Source: Mangrovibacterium marinum
GTDB taxonomy: Bacteria > Bacteroidota > Bacteroidia > Bacteroidales > Prolixibacteraceae
Direction: 5' to 3'
NCBI RefSeq assembly: GCF_003046625.1
Contig: NZ_QAAD01000030.1
Location: forward strand, 1-37,038
Length of the DNA: 37,038 nt
Below, one piece after another: positions 8,249-16,172 of the stretch; position 1 is the first letter of the stretch; every line of letters begins with the position of its first letter. Under the pieces are notes generated by a model, which saw nothing but the letters and a program-made list of their open reading frames with translations, ran no database searches and had not been told where the DNA came from. The position numbers and the translations under genes are program-made.

Positions 8249-9538
8249 CTATTGCACTTTCCCCAACGGAATCAGGTACTCGAAGCCGAGCTGAAAATCG
8301 GGTGCATTATTAATGTAGAAGAAATCTTCGCCCAAGTAAAAATTGAATTGTCGGGCTCGATGCTTCCAGCCCACCACAAAAAACGCTTTATACGAAAAAT
8401 AATATAGGGCTGCCGGAGTGATGCGCGCCAGCCAAAACTCCTGATTCACCTCTTCCCCCTCCCACTGGTCGCCCTTTTGAAGGTATTCAACACCAATTTC
8501 GTCGTATCCCAGCTGCCCCCATTTGTTGGTGCCGCCTTTCAACAACGCCCCCTGAATGTTGCTGAGTAGGCCCAATTGCAACAGACTCTGTTTTCCAACA
8601 GTCCGGTTGAGCCCCAGATAAAATTTAAAAGCACTTCGGAAGCTGTTATCGATGGCCTCGACACTCTTCCCTGTTTTCAGGAATGTCGGATTGGTGAGTG
8701 CTCCGTCCATCGCGAATGTCGCAGAACTGCGGGCCGTCATCAGCCGATCGTAACGCAAACCAAGCGAGACGCCCGGGATCAGATAACGGTGCAGGCTGTT
8801 GAACGGCACCGACAGATGCACACCAGCCGTTAGCTGCGCCGACCAAAGCGCGGACGATTGCCTGAATAGTTCCCGGTAATAATGGGCATCAAACACACTG
8901 GTAAACCAATCGCCTTTATCCTTCCGGTACTGGTTTCCGTTTTCATCCGCAAAAAGAATACTGGCCCGGTTAAACGGATACTGTCTCCGCCCGTAGTTAT
9001 CATCAATGGCGAAGGTCGAGTGAAAGTCCTCGATAAAACTGTCGCTCACCGGATAATGCAAGGGCGACGATCCGCCACTCAGCAGATGCGCATTCATGGT
9101 TAAAATCAGGCTACTAGTCTGTTTCCAGTTGCGAATCCACGAAAAGCGAAAATGTTGCAATACACCGTCCGACTGGAAGGTCTTCACCTGAGTTTGGGCC
9201 CCAATGGTCTGAAAATACGTTGGTCGCCAGGTCATGTACAAATCCTTGTTTAGGCTTTTTTGCGCTGCCGTGAGGTTTTGCGGATAGTAAAACCAAGCTT
9301 GCGGATGCCAGATGTTGGCCAAGGTGTACGAAACAGCAAGCTGCGAGCCGTTGGTTGAAGTTCCCGGGAAATAAAAAGGCAGATCGAGCGCAAAAATACC
9401 GATGGGATGTTCCGGGTTGGCAGCCAGTAAGGAGAGTGGCAACTGCAACAGTTCATTCTGACCCTTTTCCTGCTGAGCACGGGCAAACAAGCAAAGAAAG
9501 ATAAATAATGCGGTTAGTATTGGTTTTTTCAGTCTCAT
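8249..9538 (-). CDS. Outer-membrane protein of unknown function (predicted beta-barrel)
   Basis: A 429-residue exported protein. The signal peptide is clear: MRLKKPILTALFIFLCLFA then RAQ, with cleavage near AQ. The frame extends upstream to 9574, but the ATG at 9538 has the signal peptide directly behind it and GGAG about 8 bases upstream, so it is chosen. The mature part alternates short aromatic-rich amphipathic stretches (HYYREL, LGLRYDRL, FKFYLGL, YYFSYKAFFVVGW, FNFYLGEDFFYI) and ends with an outer-membrane-like strand. A DUF3187-type barrel is one possible relative, but I cannot assign it. It is divergent from the FRG gene. Bases 8249-8407 are also open on the opposite strand through a repeat-derived frame, which is not considered real. 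Confidence 0.75.
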   Translation of the reverse strand: MRLKKPILTALFIFLCLFARAQQEKGQNELLQLPLSLLAANPEHPIGIFALDLPFYFPGTSTNGSQLAVSYTLANIWHPQAWFYYPQNLTAAQKSLNKDLYMTWRPTYFQTIGAQTQVKTFQSDGVLQHFRFSWIRNWKQTSSLILTMNAHLLSGGSSPLHYPVSDSFIEDFHSTFAIDDNYGRRQYPFNRASILFADENGNQYRKDKGDWFTSVFDAHYYRELFRQSSALWSAQLTAGVHLSVPFNSLHRYLIPGVSLGLRYDRLMTARSSATFAMDGALTNPTFLKTGKSVEAIDNSFRSAFKFYLGLNRTVGKQSLLQLGLLSNIQGALLKGGTNKWGQLGYDEIGVEYLQKGDQWEGEEVNQEFWLARITPAALYYFSYKAFFVVGWKHRARQFNFYLGEDFFYINNAPDFQLGFEYLIPLGKVQ

Positions 9539-9690
9539 GAAGCGCTCCGGTTCAGACAATCGAAGATAGTCCATTCAGTGAAAAAATCGGTTAAATTCTG
9601 ACTTTTTACGTTCTCAGCTGCGCTAAAAATTATAACTTTCAAACCTTATGCAGCCTCCTTATTGCTGCGCAACAAAAGCTTTCGGCAAAC

Positions 9691-10509
9691 ATGGAAGATC
9701 AAATCATCTATCAAAACGATTATGTGGTAAATAGTTGGAAAGAATTATGCGAAGAGGTGTATCAGGACTCCTGGAAACCGGGCATGGGCCGATACCGGTC
9801 GGATTATGCCTTTCGTGGCCTTTCGGACAGCAGCTACCAACTAAAAAACAGCTTTCTGCGCAATTGTGGCTCGCGCCCGGAACTGGAGTACCACCTGCTG
9901 CGCAATTTCCGCAAGTACTCGCTTTCGAAGGAAGCACAGCTGTCGGGCTCGTTTTGGCGGGCGCTGGTGAAAGCTCAACACCACGGCCTCCCCACCCGCT
10001 TGCTCGACTGGACCTATTCACCTTTCATCGCGATGCACTTTGCCACCGTGAATACCGACAAATACGATCTGGACGGTGTAATCTGGAAAGTCGATTTTGT
10101 GAAAGCCAACCGGCTGATCAGCGACCCGCTGCATCAAAAGCTGTTCGAAGAAAAATGCAATGCCTTTACCATTGAGATGCTCGAAGAAAGCATCCATAAA
10201 CTGTCGGACTTTGAGCAGGTGATGGGGCCAAATCAGGTAGCCTTTTTTGAACCGCCCAGCATGGACGAACGGATTGTCAACCAGTTTGCCTTCTTTTCGG
10301 TCATGTCCAACCCCACAGCCGTCCTCGACGATTGGCTGATTGAACATCCCGAACTGTACCGACGGCTGATTATCCCCAAAGAGCTCAAGTGGGAAGTACG
10401 CGATAAACTGGACCAGGCCAACATTACCGAACGGGTGCTGTTCCCCGGCTTGGACGGACTGGCACACTGGCTGAAACGCCATTACAAACCGGCTTCGGAC
10501 TTGCTGTAA
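9691..10509 (+). CDS. FRG domain-containing protein
   Basis: A 272-residue protein built around the FRG domain (named after its Phe-Arg-Gly motif), a family of unknown function found in bacteria, phages and some defence contexts. Seen: the FRG triad at 41-43 in AFRGLSDSSYQL, and the second signature QHHGLPTRLLDWTYSPFIAM at about 96-115, both intact. No signal peptide, membrane segment or second recognisable domain is present. It stands alone: the outer-membrane protein is divergent to its left, and the YdcZ transporter follows 178 bases later on the same strand. No toxin, restriction or mobile gene lies beside it, so a defence role is not supported by context. Confidence 0.88.
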   Translation: MEDQIIYQNDYVVNSWKELCEEVYQDSWKPGMGRYRSDYAFRGLSDSSYQLKNSFLRNCGSRPELEYHLLRNFRKYSLSKEAQLSGSFWRALVKAQHHGLPTRLLDWTYSPFIAMHFATVNTDKYDLDGVIWKVDFVKANRLISDPLHQKLFEEKCNAFTIEMLEESIHKLSDFEQVMGPNQVAFFEPPSMDERIVNQFAFFSVMSNPTAVLDDWLIEHPELYRRLIIPKELKWEVRDKLDQANITERVLFPGLDGLAHWLKRHYKPASDLL

Positions 10510-10687
10510 GAAATACAGGACGCTGATTTTTATGATCGATTGTGATTTTTATGGTTTATAACTCTCAAATTGTTGGTGTACCGCTCTGCGGTCATCATCA
10601 ACAATCAGCGTCATCAGCGTCTAAATTCTTTTTATTTGTAAAAATCGCCATTTAAATTATCTCAAAACAAAAACAACACGATCAAGG

Positions 10688-11131
10688 ATGAAAATAGTTT
10701 ATACGCTCATCGTTTTAATTATTGGCACTTTGCTTGCCGTGCAAGGCAGTATCAACACGCAGCTAACTACTTTTTTGCGCCATCCACTGCAAGGAGCGCT
10801 GGTCAATTTCCTGGTTGGCTTTATTTGTGCCCTGGCGCTGAACTTCATTTTCAGGACCCAGACTCCCGACTGGGGGCAGCTGAGCACAGCCCCCTGGTAC
10901 TTGTTTGCCGGTGGTCTACTGGGAGCCATTTTTGTTTCGTCAGTCATCTTCTTCATCCCCAAAATCGGCGTAACAACGGTTTTGGCAGCTTCCATTGCCG
11001 GGCAACTTATTGCAGCCTCCATCATCGACCACTTCGGTTTCTTCGGGCTGGCTGTTCACCAGATTTCAGCCGGTCGTATAGCCGGAATACTACTGCTGCT
11101 GGGAGGAATTGTGCTGATTCAGAAGTACTGA
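10688..11131 (+). CDS. DMT-superfamily transporter, YdcZ (DUF606) type
   Basis: A 147-residue membrane protein with five hydrophobic segments (about 4-20, 37-55, 69-90, 95-115 and 125-145). It matches the half-size YdcZ family: the N-terminal VQGSINTQL and the later GVTTVLAASIAGQLIAASII are family hallmarks. Such proteins resemble half of an EamA transporter and probably act as dimers; substrates are mostly unknown. The gene follows the FRG gene after 178 bases. A copy of repeat module A begins only 12 bases after its stop codon. Confidence 0.88.
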   Translation: MKIVYTLIVLIIGTLLAVQGSINTQLTTFLRHPLQGALVNFLVGFICALALNFIFRTQTPDWGQLSTAPWYLFAGGLLGAIFVSSVIFFIPKIGVTTVLAASIAGQLIAASIIDHFGFFGLAVHQISAGRIAGILLLLGGIVLIQKY

Positions 11132-11142
11132 AAAAACCTACA

Positions 11143-11300
11143 TGATTCCGGGGAATCGCCAACAGGGGTGAAAGTTCACTATTTTTCGACGATGCTGTTG
11201 TCGTTGTTTTCAACAGTTGTCTGGTTGTCTTTCCTCATCTAATCAAAACCAGTTCTTGATATTGTGCTTTTGCATCTTTGCGTGGTCGACTTTCAAAAAA
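11143..11300 (+). repeat. Modular intergenic repeat, copy 2 (modules A and C)
   Basis: Module A at about 11143-11230 matches copy 1 closely, including GATTCCGGGGAATC and GATGCTGTTGTCGTTGTTTT. It is followed directly by module C at about 11231-11300 (ATCTAATCAAAACCAGTTC, then a run like TTTTGCATCTTTGCG). Module C is the reverse complement of the direct repeats at 13922 and 14428. Module B is missing here. Confidence 0.8.
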
Positions 11301-11324
11301 AGGCCGACGAAAAATGCCGGCCTT
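11295..11324 (-). terminator. Probable terminator of the beta-glucosidase gene
   Basis: On the minus strand, 23 bases past the bglX stop, AAGGCCG (11318-11324 read in reverse) pairs with CGGCCTT (11300-11306 in reverse) around an 11-base loop, followed by a T-run (the A-run at 11295-11301). This is a conventional intrinsic terminator. Confidence 0.7.
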
Positions 11325-11346
11325 CTTAAGTATTCGTTGTTTTTAT

Positions 11347-13617
11347 TTACTTCAATTTGAAGGCCCCCTTGAGCCCCATTTGCGAGTTGGTACCGACCCA
11401 TAGGTTAAAATCACCCGGTTCGGCTTTCCAGCTTCTATCGGCTCCGAAGAAGGCCAGATCATCCGCTGTCAGCTCAAATTCAACGGTTTTGCTTTCGCCG
11501 GCTTTCAGAAAGATCTTTTCAAATCCCTTCAACTCTTTCACCGGTCGGGCAATGCTTCCGTACAGATCGTGCACATACAACTGCACCACTTCTTCACCAT
11601 CCACTGTGCCGGTGTTTTTCACCTCCACCCGAACTTTGAGTGTCTGATCTGCGCTAATCTCACTGGCACTCAATTTCAAGTTTGAATACTCGAAAGTGGT
11701 ATAACTCAAGCCATAGCCAAAGGGAAACAAGGGATCGTTCGACTCGTCGGTATAATGCGACCAGAACACCGTACCGGTATCATCGGCACGGGCAGTGCTG
11801 AAATGATTGTAGTAAATCGGGCACTGACCAACGCTGCGCGGGAACGAAACCGTGAGCTTTCCGGCAGGGTTGTAATCGCCAAAAAGCACATCGGCAATGG
11901 CATTGCCAGCTTCGGAGCCCAAATGCCAGGCCTCAACAATTGCAGGCACCTTTTCGGCCATCCAGTCAATCACCAGCGGACGACCATTCATCAACACGAC
12001 CACCACATTTTTATTGACCTCATACACCGCTTCAAGCAGCTGCTGCTGATAGCCTTTCAAACCAATATCGGTCTGGCTGCGTCCTTCGCCCGACTGAAAA
12101 CAGTTTTCGCCCAAAGCCAACACAACAACATCCATTTTCTGAGCTAGCTCAACCGCCTGGTCAATACCAGTCGGGTCAGTATGGTTAATCTGAAGGTGTT
12201 TCGTGAACTCCGGTTCGTTGCTAACATACACCGGGCCGCGTTCAAAGGCTACGGCGTTTTGATCGGCTACGGCGTTTTCAATTCCTTCGAGCAAGGAAAC
12301 TGCGGAGCCTGCTATTGCCTGGGCACGCCAGCTTCCGATTGGCGAATCTTTATCGTCAGCCAAGTCACCGATAACGGCAATTTTTTGTCCCTCTTTTTTC
12401 AGCGGAAGTAAGTTATTTTCGTTTTTCAGCAGCACAATACTTTTGCGGGCAACCTCGCGGGCCGCTTGCAGATGCTCTTCATTCAGCACCAGCCCCTGCT
12501 CGTCGAGCTTACTGTATTTGTAGGGATCGTCGAACAATCCTAATTCGAACTTTATGCGCAATACGCGGCGTGCGGCATCATCAATCAGTGCTTCGTCAAC
12601 CAGGCCTTCATCCACCAACTCTTTCAGGAAGGGCACATACGAATAGCCCTCCATATCCATATCCGAACCGGCAATGATGGCCAGACGGGCGGCTTCTTTC
12701 AAGTCGGGAGCCACGCCGTGATTTTTGATCTCGCCGATGGAGTTCCAGTCCGACACCACAAAGCCGTCAAAGTCCCACTCTCCTTTCAGGATATCGCGCA
12801 GCAAATGCGGGTTAGCCGTTGACGGCAATCCACCAATCACATTGAACGAGTTCATCAGCGTTGCCACCCCCGCCTCAACAGCCGCCTTAAATGGTGGCAG
12901 CACCATATTTTGAAGGGTATATTCCGAAATTTCAACCGTGTTGTAGTCGCGGCCTGCCTCGGCAAAACCATAAGCAGCAAAATGCTTGGCGCAGGCTGCA
13001 ATCGTATTGTCGGCACTCAAATCATCGCCCTGAAATCCGCGAACCTGCGCCGCAGCCATCTTCGCTCCCAGATACGGATCTTCGCCGGCACCTTCCATCA
13101 CGCGTCCCCAGCGGGCATCGCGCGAAATATCAACCATCGGGGCAAAAGTCCAGTGCAGCCCCGAGGCCGCTGCTTCAACCGCGGCAATATGTGCGCTTAA
13201 CTCGGCAGCCGAAGGATCCCAGCTCGAAGCTGTAGCCAGCGGAATCGGGAAAATGGTTTTATAGCCGTGAATCACATCGTAGCCAAAGATCAAAGGAATG
13301 CCCAGACGCGTGTTTTCAACCGCCAGTTTCTGAGCTTTCAGCGTTGCCTCTGCTCCGGTTACATTCAGCATCGAGCCTACCTGGCCACTCTTAATCTCCT
13401 CGAGCAACTCCTGCTCGCTACTACCTGTCGGCGCCGGTCCGGTCATCTCCCAACGAGCCGTATACTGATTCAGCTGTCCTATTTTCTCTTCGAGGGTCAT
13501 CTTCGAGAGAAGCTCTTCTACTTTCATATCCATTTCCGTTTTGGGTTGATTTTGCGCCTGCACACCATGAAAAACCAGTGGTGAAAACAGCGCCGTTACG
13601 ATTAATTTTTTCAGCAT
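11347..13617 (-). CDS. bglX: Glycoside hydrolase family 3 beta-glucosidase, periplasmic (BglX-like)
   Basis: Hydrolyses terminal beta-linked glucosyl, or related, residues from oligosaccharides. The signal peptide is MLKKLIVTALFSPLVFHGVQ then AQ. The GH3 N-terminal domain runs from about 30 to 370, with RLGIPLIFGYDVIHG at 104-118, the KH pair at 211-212 and the catalytic nucleophile D290 in FVVSDWNS. The C-terminal domain (about 390-640) and a fibronectin III-like domain (about 665-740) follow. At 756 residues it matches BglX length. No polysaccharide-utilisation genes (SusC/D) adjoin it. A possible -7 element (CAAAAGTA on the plus strand, 13669-13676) lies upstream, but no matching -33 box was found. 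Confidence 0.95.
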   Translation of the reverse strand: MLKKLIVTALFSPLVFHGVQAQNQPKTEMDMKVEELLSKMTLEEKIGQLNQYTARWEMTGPAPTGSSEQELLEEIKSGQVGSMLNVTGAEATLKAQKLAVENTRLGIPLIFGYDVIHGYKTIFPIPLATASSWDPSAAELSAHIAAVEAAASGLHWTFAPMVDISRDARWGRVMEGAGEDPYLGAKMAAAQVRGFQGDDLSADNTIAACAKHFAAYGFAEAGRDYNTVEISEYTLQNMVLPPFKAAVEAGVATLMNSFNVIGGLPSTANPHLLRDILKGEWDFDGFVVSDWNSIGEIKNHGVAPDLKEAARLAIIAGSDMDMEGYSYVPFLKELVDEGLVDEALIDDAARRVLRIKFELGLFDDPYKYSKLDEQGLVLNEEHLQAAREVARKSIVLLKNENNLLPLKKEGQKIAVIGDLADDKDSPIGSWRAQAIAGSAVSLLEGIENAVADQNAVAFERGPVYVSNEPEFTKHLQINHTDPTGIDQAVELAQKMDVVVLALGENCFQSGEGRSQTDIGLKGYQQQLLEAVYEVNKNVVVVLMNGRPLVIDWMAEKVPAIVEAWHLGSEAGNAIADVLFGDYNPAGKLTVSFPRSVGQCPIYYNHFSTARADDTGTVFWSHYTDESNDPLFPFGYGLSYTTFEYSNLKLSASEISADQTLKVRVEVKNTGTVDGEEVVQLYVHDLYGSIARPVKELKGFEKIFLKAGESKTVEFELTADDLAFFGADRSWKAEPGDFNLWVGTNSQMGLKGAFKLK

Positions 13618-14549
13618 CTGTGTTTAATTATTGATTTAGTTTCTAACAAATATAAGAAACAATCGATGCAAAAGTAAGCCCACGAACAGGCTCGTTAACA
13701 GCAAACTAAACACAACAAAACATTTTCACCAGGACAAGCTATCGGATCTTATTGTATTTCAAACAGTAAGATTGGTTAAACAAAATCAAACGGATCGCAA
13801 TTCCGGGCTTTTTTTTTCAAAAAAATTTTCAGCCAAGTTCGCTCCCGGCCGTTCATTGAACCAATCTCAGCTAAAAACGGGAACATCACCATGCCCGGAT
13901 ACGACAGGCTTCGCCGGCTTTTTTTTTAGAAAGTCTTACTCCGCAGAGGTGCTAAGGCGCAGTATCAATAACTGGTTTTGATTAGATATGGAATGATATC
14001 CCGACAACAGACTATCAGAAAGTCATTTCAGAATCTGCCCTTTTTAACTTCTAACTTTGATCAAAAAAGGAACTTTGTCCTACCAGACGGGTTTTCATTT
14101 TCCAGCAATGGCTTTAGCCATTCAATTTGGGTAGCACCAAAGGCAGCGCGAAGATTCTCCCGTCCCGTACGGGACGGAATTTTACCCACGGAAATACCAA
14201 AGCTACCCAAATTGCATCCCTCCGGGATTGCAGGAAGCTCTTCGTTTGATTCCGGTCTTAATAAAAAAGGCCAACCGGCTCCCAATTTCTCCTCGTTGAT
14301 CGAAAGATCTCCTTGCTCGTTGACGCTGTTTTGGACAACAACCCGATAACTTTTAAAAACAACGACAACAGCATCGTCGAAAATTGTAGACTTTCATTCC
14401 TGTTGGTGATTCCCGGAATCATGAATGTTTTTTAGAAAGTCTTACTCCGCAGAGGTGCTAAGGCGCCATGACAATAACTGCCTTTGATTAGATGTGGAAC
14501 GACAACCCGACAACTCATGACAACCACGACAACCCGACACCTGTTGAAC
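13618..14549. other. Repeat-filled intergenic region, no gene
   Basis: This 932-bp gap between bglX and rhaB holds a full minus-oriented set of repeat modules (C, A, B, C) at about 13922-14514. The open frames here fall inside the repeats and lack family similarity or ribosome sites. The left part, 13618-13921, should hold the bglX promoter and otherwise shows only simple T-runs. Confidence 0.75.
13922..14514 (-). repeat. Modular intergenic repeat, copy 3 (modules C, A, B, C on the minus strand)
   Basis: Read on the minus strand: module C at 14514-14428, A at 14421-14335, B at about 14260-14088, and a second C at 14008-13922. The two C copies are direct repeats 506 bases apart sharing TTAGAAAGTCTTACTCCGCA and AGAGGTGCTAAGGCGC. 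Module A keeps its dyad as GATTCCCGGAATC. Module B carries a perfect 18-bp palindrome, CCGTCCCGTACGGGACGG, at 14160-14177. Confidence 0.85.
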
Positions 14550-16007
14550 CTATCGACCACTTGCAGGCCCGATGTTTGCGTCCGGCTTTCGGGGCGTAAA
14601 TTCCTTCAGTTGAAATGAATTTCGAACAACCTGGCGGATTTCCGTCAATGAAGCAACTTGACCCAGGGCTTTGGCCTGCATCATGATGTTACCGGTAGCC
14701 GTTGCCTCGGTTGGTCCGGCATAAACCGGAAGTTGGCAGGCGTCGGCCGTCAGTTGGTTCAGAAAATCATTATTACAACCTCCGCCAATCATATAAATCC
14801 GGTCGATCTGCTGGTCGCTCAGCTGGCGGATTTCGTCGAGGGTTTTGCGGTATTTCAAAGCCAGGCTATCGTATATACAGCGAATAATTTCGGCGTGGCT
14901 CTGCGGCCTTCCCTGACCATTCTCCTGACAGTAAGCAACAATTGTTTCGGGCATATTCTCCGGGTTCAGAAAACGCGAATCATCCGGGTCGATGACGAAT
15001 TTAAAAGGCTCGGCTGTTTGGGCCAGGTCCACCATCTCGGGCCAGCTGTATTCATATTCACGAGCCCAAATACGGCGACACTCCTGGATGAGCCACATAC
15101 CCATAATATTTTTCAGCAGGCGGGTTGTTCCCTCAACACCTCCCTCGTTGGTGAAATTCAGCTCCATCGACTTCTCGGAAACGATAGGCTGGCTAACTTC
15201 AATTCCGAATATTGACCAGGTTCCCGAGCTGATGTAAGCAAAATTTTTATCATCGGCCGGCACCGAAGCAATGGCTGATGCCGTATCGTGCCCACCAACG
15301 GCCACCACCGGTATCGGCCGGCTTCCGGTTTCTGCAACCACATCAGCCTGTAGCTGCCCGATTACCTGCCCCGGACGAATAATTTCGCCCAGCAGATCGA
15401 TCGGGATGCCAGCCTTTGCAATTAGCTCCTTCTGCCACTTACAGGCTCCGGGAACCAACATCTGGCTGGTGCTGGCAATAGTGAACTCGGTGCGGGCAGC
15501 TCCCGAAAACAGGTAGTTCAAGGCATCGGGCATAAACAAAATTTGCCGCGTAACCGCAAGCAGCGGATTTTGCTCCTTTACCATCGCAAACAGCTGAAAC
15601 AAACTGTTGAACTGCATCAGTTGAATGCCGGTTTGGAGGTACAACTCCTCCCTCGGAATCAGCTTAAACAGCTCGTCCATGGCCGTATCAGTTCTCGAAT
15701 CGCGGTAGGCATAGGGCAGCGACAGGATCATTCCGTTGGCATCGAGCTGCACAAAGTCGACCCCCCAGGTATCCACAGCAACCGATTCGGGCTGAATGCC
15801 AAAGTCCTTCACACAAATCGCCAGTCCCTTCTTGAGTTCCTGAAAAAGACTGAAAATATTCCAGAAATAATGTCCGTTGACGCGTTGCATTTGGTTGGCA
15901 AAGCGATGTATTTCGGTCAGCTGCAATTTTGAACCGGCAAGTGTCCCCAGGATGGCGCGGCCACTGGAAGCCCCCAGGTCGAAGGCCAGATAGTGATGTT
16001 TAGGCAT
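14550..16007 (-). CDS. rhaB: Rhamnulokinase (FGGY kinase)
   Basis: Phosphorylates L-rhamnulose at O1 in rhamnose catabolism. FGGY features are visible: the N-terminal phosphate loop AFDLGASSGRAIL at about 8-20, the substrate-side AVDTWGVDF at about 77-85, the catalytic aspartate D241 in VGGHDTASA, the ATP-site SSGTWS, and C-terminal GGGCNN. Length (485 aa) is normal. DTWGVDF and YRDSRT favour rhamnulokinase over xylulokinase or glycerol kinase. None of the usual partners (isomerase, aldolase, RhaT, regulator) lies in the window, so the gene is an orphan here. The permease is 165 bases upstream on the same strand. Confidence 0.93.
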   Translation of the reverse strand: MPKHHYLAFDLGASSGRAILGTLAGSKLQLTEIHRFANQMQRVNGHYFWNIFSLFQELKKGLAICVKDFGIQPESVAVDTWGVDFVQLDANGMILSLPYAYRDSRTDTAMDELFKLIPREELYLQTGIQLMQFNSLFQLFAMVKEQNPLLAVTRQILFMPDALNYLFSGAARTEFTIASTSQMLVPGACKWQKELIAKAGIPIDLLGEIIRPGQVIGQLQADVVAETGSRPIPVVAVGGHDTASAIASVPADDKNFAYISSGTWSIFGIEVSQPIVSEKSMELNFTNEGGVEGTTRLLKNIMGMWLIQECRRIWAREYEYSWPEMVDLAQTAEPFKFVIDPDDSRFLNPENMPETIVAYCQENGQGRPQSHAEIIRCIYDSLALKYRKTLDEIRQLSDQQIDRIYMIGGGCNNDFLNQLTADACQLPVYAGPTEATATGNIMMQAKALGQVASLTEIRQVVRNSFQLKEFTPRKPDANIGPASGR

Positions 16008-16172
16008 CGTTTGTTTTTTTGGTTGGTTTGAATTTCTAAAATAAGGATTTTAGACCAACAACACGGCCATGCACGCTACGAATTTTGCCCGAACAAAAAA
16101 CTTAAGCCGGGAGTGAATTACAATACCGATGCCGACTATCAACACAGCATTCCTGGCTCGCACCGCCCCGAT

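Noticed and set aside
8090-8407. Open frame of 105 codons on the plus strand
   Set aside because: It starts inside repeat module B and ends inside the opposite-strand outer-membrane protein gene; part of it is alignable to the noncoding copy at 14088-14260.
13978-14349. Open frame of 123 codons on the plus strand
   Set aside because: It lies wholly across the repeat modules C, B and A and reads through palindromes; no family match or ribosome site.
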